A stretch of 64,000 nucleotides of DNA. Source: Cymodocea nodosa (taxonomy: Eukaryota; Streptophyta; Magnoliopsida; Alismatales; Cymodoceaceae). Location: contig JAZBRI010000008.1 in assembly GCA_036874045.1 (NCBI GenBank), forward strand, positions 7,951,001 to 8,015,000, written 5' to 3'. Under the pieces are notes generated by a model. The model was not told the DNA's origin. It worked only from the letters and a program-made list of their open reading frames with translations, and searched no databases. Shown piece by piece: positions 46,558 to 58,130 of this stretch. Both the position numbers and the translations under genes were made by a program. How positions within the stretch are numbered: the first letter of the stretch is position 1; every line of letters starts with the position of its first letter.

Positions 46558-48105
46558 CGTCGTAGGTTGTAAAAGCAACAAGCGGGAAAGATTTTCTTGA
46601 CACAGTTTACAAATAACCTAAGTGCCTATGTAATAAGTGTTTAAATAGGGTTTTTAGGCATATAACTCAACGTGAAGAGAAGTCGGGTTTAGAAATTAAA
46701 TAAATATTGAATAAAGTTTATTCAATCAAGGTACCCGAAATATTCAAGTATAACTCGTTGAGTTAACTAACCTAGAGAGTAAAACACTGTCTAGAGGCAA
46801 TTTTACACGTTACCTTATCTAACATAACGTCTAGTTAGTACATTAAATAATTTTCGAATGCTTCCAACTGAAACGTTCTGAAAACAACACACATGCTAAA
46901 CTTAACATTATCTTGAGAACATTGTAAACTATTTGAACATTTTGTCCTTTGAATCTAAAATAGTTTATTTCTCTTTTTAAATTATTTCATCAAGATTTTA
47001 AGAGGACATTAATTCAGATTAACTAAGATTTGTATTCTAAATTATATTAATCTGTTTTCGACATTGTTAATCCTCCCCCTACAAATATACTTCAAATATA
47101 TTCAATCAAAATACAAAATATACTTGTAGTGACAATAGATGTTAAGTATAACTATACTTTTAAATTTTCTTTTCAGAGACTTCCGTTATCCTGACATCAT
47201 CAAAAATGATTTCCAGAATCAATTCCTACTGTATATGAATCAAAACACAACTTTGAACTCAATGTGATTAATTCAAGGAGAATAAAAGAATGTATCTCAA
47301 ATAAACGTTTTCAAAAGTAATAATGTTGATTCAATAAATCAGTAGTCATATTGGTAGAAACTATATGCGATTCAAAGATATCTGTAATTAATGAAACAAC
47401 TTTTTCTTTTCAAAACAATAAATATTGATAATTTTCTTTAAAAGTTAGTTTGAAAAGCTTGAATCATACAAGAGCTTTCTAATGTACCCGTGTAATGAGC
47501 TTTCAGTCAACAATCCCAGATCTGATCAAGGCCTTAGGTTGCTAGATTTAAAGAATCCTTTTTTAGGACAACAATCCTTACATACCTATCTACTCAAGTA
47601 CAAAAGGCTCATGATCAAACTGATCAATAAACTCTCAAAGATTTTCACTTTGTAAGAATACAGATGCAATAAAACACAAATCTCATACAATTTTTACTTC
47701 TATGATTGTACTGAGAATATGAATCAGTTTCAATAAGCTTATACTTTTGATTAATAGTTTAAGATGAGTTACATATAACTTATTCTACAAGTTTAATCAA
47801 TTAAGTCAAATTTATGCATGATCATATGCATTTTCCTTGATTCAAAGAAAACATTTAATCAAAATTTCAGAATGTCAGAAGTATTTAATGTTTTTCATTT
47901 ACACTTCCACTTAAAATCGTAAAAACCATTAAAATTGATAAACTACTTAAAATCAATAAGATACTACTATGATTTTACAATAAATGCATAGTATCTTAAG
48001 CAGTAGTTTAGATATTACTTTAGATATTTATAATAAGTATATAATATCTATGAGGTGAACAACATCATCAATAATATTTATCTTTTTATGTGGAGTTTAA
48101 GCATT
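46558..48105. other. B2 spacer between pol and 3' ORF
   Basis: 1.5 kb, no gene. Like B1 it has AACTCAACG / AACTCGTTGAGTTAAC words at 46660-46850, a sense purine tract at about 47071 and the gypsy-shared module at about 47255-47820. About 40 bp are deleted at 47655 relative to B1. Confidence 0.8.
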
Positions 48106-49160
48106 TTACACATCACATAGCCTACAAATACCTAAATTCAATCTAATGTTGCAGAATATATTTTCATCTAGAGGTTTTGTAAATATATCAGCTAATTGAT
48201 TTTTACTAAACACAAATTCTAATTTAATTTTTCCTTTAATTACGTTATCTCTTAGAAAATGATGTCTAACCTCTATATGCTTTGCTCTTGAATGTAATAC
48301 AAGATTTTTGGAAAGATTTATTGCAAAACTACTGTCACAATAAATCTTAGTTGTATCATAAGATAATTCAAAATCTTCTAAAGTTTGCCTTATCCACAAA
48401 ATCTGAGTGCAACACAGTGCAGCAGCAACATATTCAGCTTCTGTAGTAGAAAGTGCTACACAGTTTTACTTTTTACTAAACTATGACACCAAATTATTTT
48501 CCAATAATTGACATGTGCCACTGGTACTCTTTCTATCAGATTTAGATCCTACATAATCAACATCAGTATATCCTATAAGATCTATTGAACTATTCTTAGA
48601 ATAATACAGTCTGAAATTTTTAGTTCCTTGTATATATCTAAATATTCTTTTAACTGCAATTAAGTGTGATTCTTTAGGATTAGATTGAAATCTAGCACAA
48701 ACACACATAGCAAACATAATATTAGGTCTACTAGCAGTCAAATAAAGTAAAGAACCAATCATACTTCTATATTTTCTTTGATCTATAGATTTTCCTATGT
48801 CATCAATATCTAACTTTAAAGTAGTACTCATAGGAGTTCCTCGAATCTTTGTATCATTAAAATTAAATTTCTTAAGCATTTCATCTACATATTTTTCATG
48901 ATTTTAAAATATACCTTTATCTTTTATGACACTTAGCAAATTAAATCCTAGGTTTTCTACATATAGTACATTTGAAATAACACAAGTAGGAGTTATTTGA
49001 ACATTGCCCATACCTATGATTTTATCTTTGCTTTTGTTTCCAAATGTTACACTTCCTTTCATTGTATTTGTAAAATTTTGTAATAGACTTTTTTGTTCGG
49101 TCATATGACTTGATGCTCCACTGTCCAAGATCCATTTTGATGTTGTTTCCTCCTACAACA
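48106..49160 (-). pseudogene. B2 pol with a 2-kb internal deletion
   Basis: The protease start (LDSGASSHMTEQ) runs to FNLLSVIK and then jumps at about 48921 to DKGIF of the RT C-terminus, removing GAG-pre-integrase, all of integrase and the RT core (about 27079-25056 in B1). RNase H follows in two frames, with a TAA around 48474 breaking the SWFSKKQN region, and ends at the same CRLCDV as B1. It makes no integrase and no YVDD. Confidence 0.9.
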
Positions 49161-49164
49161 CAAA

Positions 49165-51422
49165 TTAAGAAAAACTTTTTCTTGGTACCCAATGTTGTTG
49201 AGGACCAAGTTCATTAAATGCATAATTCTTCTTTTCGTTTAAAAATAGTTTAACATTATCATTTATATTCTTATTAGTTGTAAGTACTATTGATTTATCA
49301 TTAGCTTCATACTCACATATAGCATTATTGCTTTTACAATCATTCTTTTTGTTTTCAGATGTAGTATAATCAAGACTAAACAGATTTTTATCAGATGTTA
49401 ATTTATTTTGCTCATGCTCATACATTTCAGTAAGTTCATACCAAGATTTTGTACTTGTATTAACATTTTCCGTACATACAAAATCTTTTCTACATAAGAA
49501 TTTTTAGTTTTATCACATGTAGAATGAGTAATTGGTCTAATACTAGGGTATTGAATTACATGCTCAGGTTTCTGAATTTTCAGTTTACTACAATTGTTTG
49601 AAATTTTAGAAACATTAGAAACTGAATTTCCAGAACAAGAAACAAGATTTTTAGAAACATTTATAGTCATGTTAGAAGTACAATTTGACAAATCACATTG
49701 ATTTATATTATTACTACATGATTCTTCCCTTGAAGTACCTACTTCTACATATTTATTACCTTGTTTCATAATAAAAGGAATTTTAGTTTTAGATTTACTT
49801 GAACTACAACTAATAAATCCTTTATTGGCTTGAGATTCAGGATATTTAGGATAATCAAATCCTAAGCCAAATTTATAAGACACCGCAGGGGTACTAGTTA
49901 GTTTGTCTAACTTAGTTTGACTTAAATTCCATTTCTCAATGGTAGAATTTAAATCTTGCTCTCTCAGTTTTAATTTATCTATCTCTAATTCAAGTTCATT
50001 TATATTGTTTCTCAACATTTCATTTTCAGATTCTATCTTTAATTTCTCAGCATTTATATTCTGTATTTGTTCATGCAAGATACATTCATTAAATCTAAAT
50101 TTTTGCAAATCTCTAGCATGATTTTCATTATCACATTTAAACTTTTCTAAAGTAGTAGACAGGAAACAATTTTCTTCTTCCATAATGGATGAAGATTTTC
50201 TAATATTCTTATTTTCTAGTTTACAAACTTTAAGTTTTTGTAATAATGCATGATAAGCACATAATAATTCATCAAAGTTGAAATCTGAATGACTTTCAAG
50301 ATCAGATATTACCTCAGACTCATCTGCCATGAAGCACACATGAGCAACATCTTCTAACTCTTGTTCTCCTTCTGAATATGAAGATTTTGATGCTGATTCC
50401 TCAGATTCAGACTCTTTAGACGTGTCATCCCTAGTGACCTTCAAAGCCTTTTTCTTGTAAAACTTTTTCTGAGTTTTCTGAGCCGTCTTCTTCTGATTTG
50501 TCCTACTTTGCTTTTCATTTTTCCTCATGGGACAATCTGGAGAAAGATGTCCAGGTTTCTTATAGTTGTAACATGCATACTTTCTGGATGAAGAATTCTT
50601 GTCATTTAGTGATTTTGACGTTGAGGGTTTATCATTTTTGTTCCTTTGCTATTTCCTAGCTTTCCATGCTTTCTTGAATTTCCTAGTCAGCAAAATCAAA
50701 TCCTCATCAGAATCAATAGATATATCAGAATTTGAATTAATTTTGAAGGCTATTTCTTTCTTCATTTTTAGTTTGTTGTGACTTAGTGATTCATTTAATT
50801 GAACTTCATAAGCTGTTAAATTTCATATAAGTTAATTCATAGTATAAACATTTAAATCTCATGATTCCTCAATTGATGTTACTTTCTGAGACCATTTAGA
50901 ACTTAGAGATCTAAGAATTTTCCTCACCAAATCCTTTTGTTCAAAATTCTTTCCTAAACATTTTAAAGAGTTTATGATATCAAGAAATCTGGAAAACATC
51001 TCAGAAACATTTTCATCTTCATGCATCTTAAAGAGTTCATACTTATGAATCAACATGTTTATTTTAGTCTCTTTAACTTGAGAAGTACCTTCATGTGAAA
51101 CTTCTAATGCATGCCACACCTCATAAGCAGATTTATATGCCGACACTTTACTGAACTGTTCATAACTCAATGCACAAAATAAAATATTTAAGCCCTTAGC
51201 ATTCGGAGTTTCATTTTCTTTTTCAGTAATTGTCCAAGTATTATAAGGAGTAGTTAACGAAGTATATGGTTTAGAAATCATGAACCACAACTTATGATCT
51301 ATACTTTGAAGAAAAATAGTCATCCTATATTTCCAATATTCAAAATGTATTTCATCAAATAAAGGAGGACGATTAAGATTTTGGCCTTCATATAAAGAAA
51401 AATTACCATTTCCAGTAGCCAT
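49165..51422 (-). pseudogene. B2 gag
   Basis: ATG 51422 (MATGNGNFSLYEGQNLNRPP) gives 187 open codons of capsid, reading through the position where B1 has a stop. After frame breaks at about 50830-50858 the knuckle at about 50525-50575 reads CYNYKKPGHLSPDC: the second Cys is Tyr (codon 50562-50564). A 376-codon frame (50528-49398) then gives the coiled coil, and a last frame ends HWVPRKSFS with TAA (49165-49167), in frame with pol as in B1. Confidence 0.9.
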
Positions 51423-51622
51423 CTTACCTTAGATTTTTCAACCTATTTGATTTTAAACAGTCTAAAAGCTTTAAAACAACTTGAACCTTAAATCAAGAAA
51501 GTTAAACGTATGCTCAGATATTAATTTCTGTTTAAAAACAAGGAAGGTAGAATAAACAATGACATTAAATAAGTTGGTATAGATTTTATATCAAAGATTA
51601 TTAACAAAACTCCCATACCACT

Positions 51623-53391
51623 TGTAGGATCGTATGGCTACACAAGAGGGGGTGAATTGTGTATTTTTAATATTTTCTGAAATATAATTGAAACTTTAAA
51701 ACTCAAAAACAAGTCAAGACATTGTTTTCATAAAATCATTTTTATTCAAGGTTTCAATTACAATATACAATTTAATTCTCCTTAGAAATTGTAGATGCAA
51801 TTATAACTCCATACCATGTATTATCTAAACAATTTCATAACTATAAACAGAGAAAAGTAATTTACGGAATTTAAAACTTTTCTCCCTGTTTGAGATCTTT
51901 CTTCTTCTTCTTTTTCTTCTTCAGCAATTCTTCAGTGACAAATATCTTGTCTTTCTATGCTTCACCGAATTTGCTTTCTTCTGATACTTCAAATCTTCAG
52001 CGACATAAATTTAACCTTTTCTACTTCACTGAATTTTCTTCCACTTGAGAGATTTTGCTCGAAGAGGTGTTTTTGATCCCTGAAAAAGATTTTTCTTTTG
52101 GTGTGTAGGAATGGTTTGATCCTTGAAAAGATTTTTCGTTTTGTGTGCAAGGATGGTTTGATCAACGAGAATTCTATGCCTTTTATACTGTATCTTCATT
52201 TCATGCATATCCTTCACGTTTAACCACTACTAGTTTTCCACTTCTCCACGTCTTTTCTTTTTCCTTCATCGAAACACACATTCTAACCCATGTTTATATT
52301 TCGAATTTTCTTTAATCATCAGTCTTGGATCTCTAAAAAATTTCCTACAAAATAAACTTTCTCGTCCAAAAATTTTTCATTAGTGTAATAAGAAGTCGTT
52401 ACTTTAATGTTAACTAAACGAGTAACACAAGTATATATATATAACTTAACGTTTCTAACTTAACGAGTTCCTCATGTGCCATTTCACGTGACAAGTATTG
52501 TAGCTAACTCAACGAACTAAGTCCGTGGTGTTATGCTAACTCAACGAACCAGCTTAACCTTTCTTTCGGAAGGTTAAACGATAACTCACCAAAAATAGTT
52601 TAAGTTTCGGATAGTTATGGATGTAAGTCACCGAAAAACTCTTTATATTATAAAACTAGTGAGACACGTGTCAAGACCTGAAAACATGACTTAAGTTACC
52701 TTTCAGATAGTTATGACTGTAAGTCTTCGAAAAAACTTTAACTCACTGATTCAGAAATAAACAAATGTTTTTATAATAAGAATTTTACCACGTGCAAAAA
52801 TAACAACTTAAGTTTATAACACTAACCTAACGCGTTGCCTTAGTGTTCAATATAGCAACTCAACGCGTTTAGTTATGTTAACTTAACGAGTTGAACATGT
52901 GCACCTCATGTAATACAATACAACATTCGTAACTTATAATTTCACCATGTGTATAACACTAACTTAACGAGTTCGTCTATTCTTTTACTCACTAACTTAA
53001 CGAATTATCACGTGACCTATTTTAACCTTTAAGCCTCTAACTTAACGAGTTCTCACGTGACCTCTATACAAACAAAACTCTAACTTAACGATACAGAAGA
53101 TATAACTTTAAAACTCTATCACGTGCACTATTCATGATACAGAAGATATAACTTTAAAACATATCATGCTTTTCAATAAAAACACACGTTAACTTAACGT
53201 TTAACTAAATGAGAAATTAATGCAACGAAATGACTAGTTATTAACTTCAGATCCAATACAGACAAGTATTTATATCAGTAAGCTTTTTCTGTATTAATTG
53301 ATGATTTTAATTTCTTTTCACAAGCAATAGTAATTGAGCAAATATGATTATTTTCATTCAGCACACATCATCAAAACCAAAATACTCAACA
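51623..53391 (-). repeat. 5' LTR of B2, with a replaced segment
   Basis: 1769 bp against 1613 in B1. At about 52551-52752 the AACGAACCATCTCCGTTG units of B1 are replaced by about 200 bp of TTTCGGATAGTTATG / AAGTCACCGAAAA words, the motif style of A and G LTRs. The PBS next to it is decayed (TGGTATGGGAG instead of TGGTATCAGAG, 51611-51620). Confidence 0.9.
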
Positions 53392-54254
53392 ACATGTCAG
53401 ATTCTACATGCTCGACCAATAAAATTCAGAAATTTGATTGATATAAGAGATCTATTTGAGTATCAAGGCCTCATTCAATTCTTGCTAGTTGGAACGAAAT
53501 GGAAGCAATACAAAGAGCTTATTGCAACTTTTTATTGCAATTTGGTCAAGAATGAAAATATACTGAAAACTCAAATAAATAAACAAGAGTTCATATTGTC
53601 TCCTAAATTAATTTTTGAAGTTTTGGGATTAAAGAATGAAGGTGTGTTGTTACAAATAGATTTGACATGGTTAGACAACTGGAATGGGACGTTCAGTCTT
53701 TATCATAGATTCCAGGTGTATATCTAGAAATGAGACTCATGGAAAATCTGAATGCAGAAGCAAGGTTTATTGCAAATATATTGCATGCCAATTTATTTCA
53801 GAGAGTCGGACACAATATGGAAGTCAACAAAAGTTGTTTATATGCAACTTATGGTCTATTGAATAGAATTCAAATCAATTGATATGATGTTTTCATTTAT
53901 CAACTACAGCATATGAGTTCAAAGTTATTTTTTGGTGATGTTGTATGTAGACTCCTTGCAAGCCAATTGAATTTATCCGACTGGCCCTCTGAAACTAAAG
54001 GCATGAGAGCTTTTACTGTAAAAGATTTGCAAAAATTCCAAGCCTTGCATCAACCTCAACAACAACAACTACTACCAATAGAATGTACAAAATAGATTCA
54101 ACCACAACAACCAAGTTATTCAATTCAAGCAGAACAGCAACCCCAACTACCTCCTGACCTAAATGATGTGCTTAATGACATCAGAAATGATATTAGGCAT
54201 CTAGGAGATAAAATATGTAATGCTATAAGTGATATACTTAGGAAGAATAGATAA
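53392..54254 (+). pseudogene. B0 3' ORF, C-terminal half
   Basis: Plus-strand copy of the B 3' ORF: ILHARPIKFRNLIDIRD, FEYQGLIQFLLVG, ATFYCNLVKNEN, FEVLGLKNEGV, a frameshift near 53650, then ANILHANLFQRVGHNM, a Gln-rich run and LGDKICNAISDILRKNR with TAA (54252-54254). It has CAG where B1 and B2 have TAG near the C-terminus. The N-terminal half is missing, lost with the B2 insertion and the joint deletion. Confidence 0.8.
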
Positions 54255-54372
54255 TTGTCTGATTGCTTGTATCTGAATACAAAATGTAATGTTTGTATTT
54301 ATTGTTTGATTCATTGAACAATACATTTTTCTATAAATGGTTCAATTCTTATTTATGTTTACAGAAAGTTTC

Positions 54373-54976
54373 TGTAGGATTGTATGGCTACACAAGAGAG
54401 GGGTGAATTGTATTTTTCATCATATTCAATTATAATTGAAACTTTAAAACTCAAAAACAAGTCGAAACACTATTTTCATAAAATCATTTTTATTCAAGGT
54501 TTCAATTACAATATACAATTCAATTCTCCTCAGAAATTGTAGATGCAATTATATATCGGTACCATGTTTCATCTATACAATTTCATAACTACAAATAGAG
54601 AAAACTAATTTGCAGAATTTAAAACATTTCTCCCTATTTGAGATCTTTCTTATTCTTCTTCTTCTTCTCTTTCTTCTTCAGTAATTCTTCAGTGAAGAAT
54701 ATCTATTCTTTCTCTACTTCACCGAATTTGATTTCTTCTGATACTTTAAATCTTCAGTGACATAAATCTGACCTTTTCTACTTCATTGAATTTTCTTCCA
54801 TCTAATACTTCAAATCTTTAGTGACATATATCTTACCTTTTTCTGCTTCACTAAATTTTCTTCCACTTGAGAGCTTTTCCCTAAAGAGGTGTTTTTGATC
54901 CTTGAAAAGATTTTTCATTTGGTGTGCAGGGATAACTGATCAACAAGAATTCTATGCCTTTTATACTATATCTTCA
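54373..54976 (-). repeat. B3 LTR fragment
   Basis: TGTAGGATTGTATGGCTACAC and about 600 bp of B LTR in minus orientation, with no PBS on its left, so probably the outer edge of a 3' or solo LTR. It has three copies of a 65-bp-scale CTTCAGTGACRWA unit where B1 has two. The G2 LTR cuts it at ATATCTTCA. Confidence 0.8.
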
Positions 54977-57007
54977 TGTTTAGAATGAAAATGTGCATAA
55001 TATTAATGATTAAATGATGGTTAACTACATAATTTTTAGCTTATCATATGAAAATTAAGCCATTATGTTATAATTGCACTATTATATGCTTTAATGAAAG
55101 AATCTGCATAATTCCAGGAAATTAGCGTTAATTTAGTACATTTATTAACTGTCGATAAATTATAGGCTGTGAAACTCTTTAGTATTTGAATTTTCTGTTA
55201 TTTTGGAGAGTTATGTTTAATGTACCGGACAGTTATGTTTTAAATGCTTAAAGAATATTTTATTATTTCCTGGATTACACGTGTTGAAACTACAATGCAT
55301 GACTTAAATGGATTTTCGGTAAGTTATCTGTTAACTATCCGAAATGCATCTGAGCATCGGATAGTTAAGTTCGTAAGTGTCCAAAATATTTGAACTTGTT
55401 AATTTAGAATTATGCACGTGTTGAATTTAACTGCTTTAGTATATCACGTGAGATGCACATGTATAACTCGTTAAGTTAGCAGAACTGTACGCGTTGAGTT
55501 ACATGAATACATACTAAGGTAACGCGTTAGGTTAGCAGCTTATTTCTTTAGTGCACATGTTTTATAGTTAAATCAACGAAGTAAGTCCGTTGAGTTATCT
55601 GTAACTCCACGGACCATTTATTTTCTAAAATGCCACTATAGCGGTTACAGAAACAGGACATTCGAAGGAAAACCACGATTGCACCTATCACGCAGGAAAT
55701 CACTCGTGGAAGGAAGAAGAAATCACCATCGTTGATATGAACAAAGGAAATCCAACCAATCATCGAAGCAAAAGCAGTTACTACTAAGAAATATAAAAGA
55801 AAAGGAGAAAAAACGAAGAGGGGTGTGACTAGTGTGTGTGTAGAGGAGGAGGAGGGTCGTGCTAACTGCAGGCAGTGATGGAAGTTCCCTAAAGTTCCAC
55901 ACTACCATCACCACCATGACCATAATCACCAACCATCGAAGGTCTATGAGGATACTTTCCTGATGTCAGGTCGATTCTGAGCCAAACATAGTGCTTGACA
56001 ACCACTGTAAGGAGTGATTGCGTCGCAGGAAGGGAAGTCATTTTCACCAAGCACCGACTCATATCTCAAGAGATTGTAAAGCTTCTAGCCTTGGTTTCGG
56101 GTTGATGCTAGTATGTTGAAGAGGAGATCAACTTGCAATTTTGGACTCGCGATTCTATAGGGAGAGGAGACAAAATTGTAAGTGGTTAAATTTTCAGTAG
56201 TGTAATTGGGTCGCATGTAGTGACGGAAGTATTTACTCTCGATAGAGATTACTTTTACATTTCACCTTTTGCCCATTTTCATGATCATATCAAAACAAAA
56301 ATACCAAAAACAACTTATCTATGTTTATAGTTAGTATTTGAGTGTTGTATTATTTGTTTTGTATTGTGATTAATGTTATCATTATTAGTGTTTTGAATGT
56401 TTCATGTTTGTTTAATTTAGAAAATAGTTTTACAATTTACTAAAATTGAATCGTTCCTGATACGTAAAGATTTTAATGGTTACTGTTTGAAATATCTGAA
56501 TGTTAGTGTCGTTGAATGATAAATCTAATATTAACTAGCATTAAAGAGCTTAATTGATGTTATTTACAATTTGTGGAACCACCCAATGGTTGGCCAAATT
56601 CCTTTGTAAATAGCAGTATTAAATTAGATAGATAGCTTCATTGAGTTAATTCAATTCCACGAGGTTAGTTCGTTGAGTTAGCTATAACTCAATGGAGTGC
56701 TTACTGAATATATAAATTTCATTATTAAAAAAGGAACAGTACACAATTCATGCTCAATTCTCTATGGGATCGACCTATACTTGCACACAAATACAATATA
56801 CACTATGCACTTGCAGGTAAAAAATAAATTGGAATTAATATCTAATTTGTGTGAAAGATTATTTGTTGACTTCTAAAAAGGAATTACTTATAAGCATAAA
56901 GATAAATTAACTAAGTTACAAACAGAAGTTAACAAGACAAACAAGTTTTCTAGTGCCGTTGTCGGGGAACTAAACAAGTTCTCTAGTGCCGCCTAAAAAC
57001 CCAAACA
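54977..57007 (+). repeat. 5' LTR of G2
   Basis: 2031 bp, TGTTTAGAATG...ACCCAAACA. One copy only of the AACTCGTTAAGTTAGCA unit (55465), the conserved stem-loop (55332-55367), and a relic PBS-like TAGTGCCGTTGTCGGGGA (56951-56968) inside its 3' end. Confidence 0.9.
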
Positions 57008-57015
57008 AGTTTTCT

Positions 57016-57033
57016 AGCACCGTTGCTAAGGAA
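57016..57033 (+). other. PBS of G2 (tRNA-Asp type, decayed)
   Basis: TAGCACCGTTGCTAAGGA, in the position of the G1 PBS. It departs from the Athila consensus only by transitions. Confidence 0.65.
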
Positions 57034-57114
57034 TTGAGTATCTAAGCAACTATAAGTGTTGTTTCATTTTAATAGCAAGAGGGGTATTGTGTGTTTTCTT
57101 CTATAATCGAGAAT

Positions 57115-58130
57115 ATGGCATATGCTTATGTTCAAAGATTTTTGAAACCTGAAGTTAGCATATGTGAATTCTGCATATTGGAAGGCCATGGCATCTTTGA
57201 TTGTTTGAAACTAAGACGGTTGCAGATGGTTAGAGCACATGAACAATAGATGAATTATATTCAATATAATAGAGCTAAGTATGAGAATCCTATAGTTTAC
57301 CCAACTGATGATCAGCTTAGAATGTGTAATATGTTGAGAGACAATGAAGTTTAGCATAGGTATGACAGACTAGAGCGTAGTTTAGAACAAAACATGGACA
57401 AACTGGAACAATATATGTGTCAGCAACAAGAAGTCAACCAATTAAACTATAAGGAAGCATATTTAGAACCTAAAATTGATATTATATACGAAATTGAAAA
57501 AACTATAATGAAAATCAATCAAAAATTGAATGTAATGAGATTAGATGATCTGGAAAGAAAACTAAAAGTAGTGGAGGAGTTTACAATGAAATTACAAGTT
57601 ATGCAACAGGACAATACAAATGAAAACTTTAATGTTATAGATTTGCATAATTTGCAAGACGTACAAACAACAGAGAATACCAATGCAATAGAATTTAAAG
57701 AATGCAATTTTAAACTAAAAACAGTTGAAGATCATAATCATGAAAATGAAATACAAGAACATCAAGAAAGTAACGAAAATCTGAAAGATGTATGTATAAC
57801 ACTAAGATCTAGAACTGATATACCATCAAAAATTCAAAAAGAAAGTAATATAAAGATGGGTAAGAACACAAATCAAAATGATAATGAAAATATAATATCT
57901 GAAAATATAGAAATCAATGAAGAAAAGTCTAAATCAAAAAATGAGACTAAAAATGATCAAACAAATCAAATGAAAGAAAAAGAATCTTCTAAATCACAAT
58001 CATTAGCACCCTATCCTAAAAGATTACAACAAACATTTCCTGAAAAACAAGAAAAAATTAGAGAAATTTTTGAAAAAGTACAAGTTAGCATTCCTTTGTT
58101 AGACTTATTATAGACAATGCCACCTTGTGC
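57115..58130 (+). pseudogene. G2 gag reduced to nucleocapsid
   Basis: ATG at 57115 (MAYAYVQRFLKP), then CEFCILEGHGIFDC at residues 17-30. As in G1 there is no capsid domain between the PBS and the knuckle. TAG at 57247 and 57352 interrupt, then 239 open codons (57394-58113) give the coiled-coil/acidic part up to the APYPKRLQQTFPEKQ pre-protease segment. TAG at 58111 is CAG in G1. Confidence 0.82.

Larger units (their letters stand above)
44183..53391 (-). mobile_element. Copia element B2, 3' end and pol centre deleted
   Basis: B family, minus strand: 5' LTR 51623-53391, gag, a pol remnant, spacer and 3' ORF. The final roughly 400 bp of tail and the 3' LTR are missing at the joint with G1. 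It inserted into B0's 3' ORF: B0 resumes directly at 53392 with ACATGTCAGATTCTA, matching the uninterrupted order in B1. Confidence 0.9.
15833..54372 (+). mobile_element. Copia element B0, old + strand copy in four pieces
   Basis: The pieces are LTR 15833-16886, gag 16889-17764, GAG-pre-integrase 31810-32000, and 3' ORF plus tail 53392-54372. All are + strand and in the right order for one element of the B family. Between them sit C with B1 inside it, then G1, then B2. The missing parts (PBS, gag N-terminus, PR, most of pol) are best explained by deletions at the insertion joints. B0 is the host unit that the other insertions entered, so it is the oldest of the set. Confidence 0.72.
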
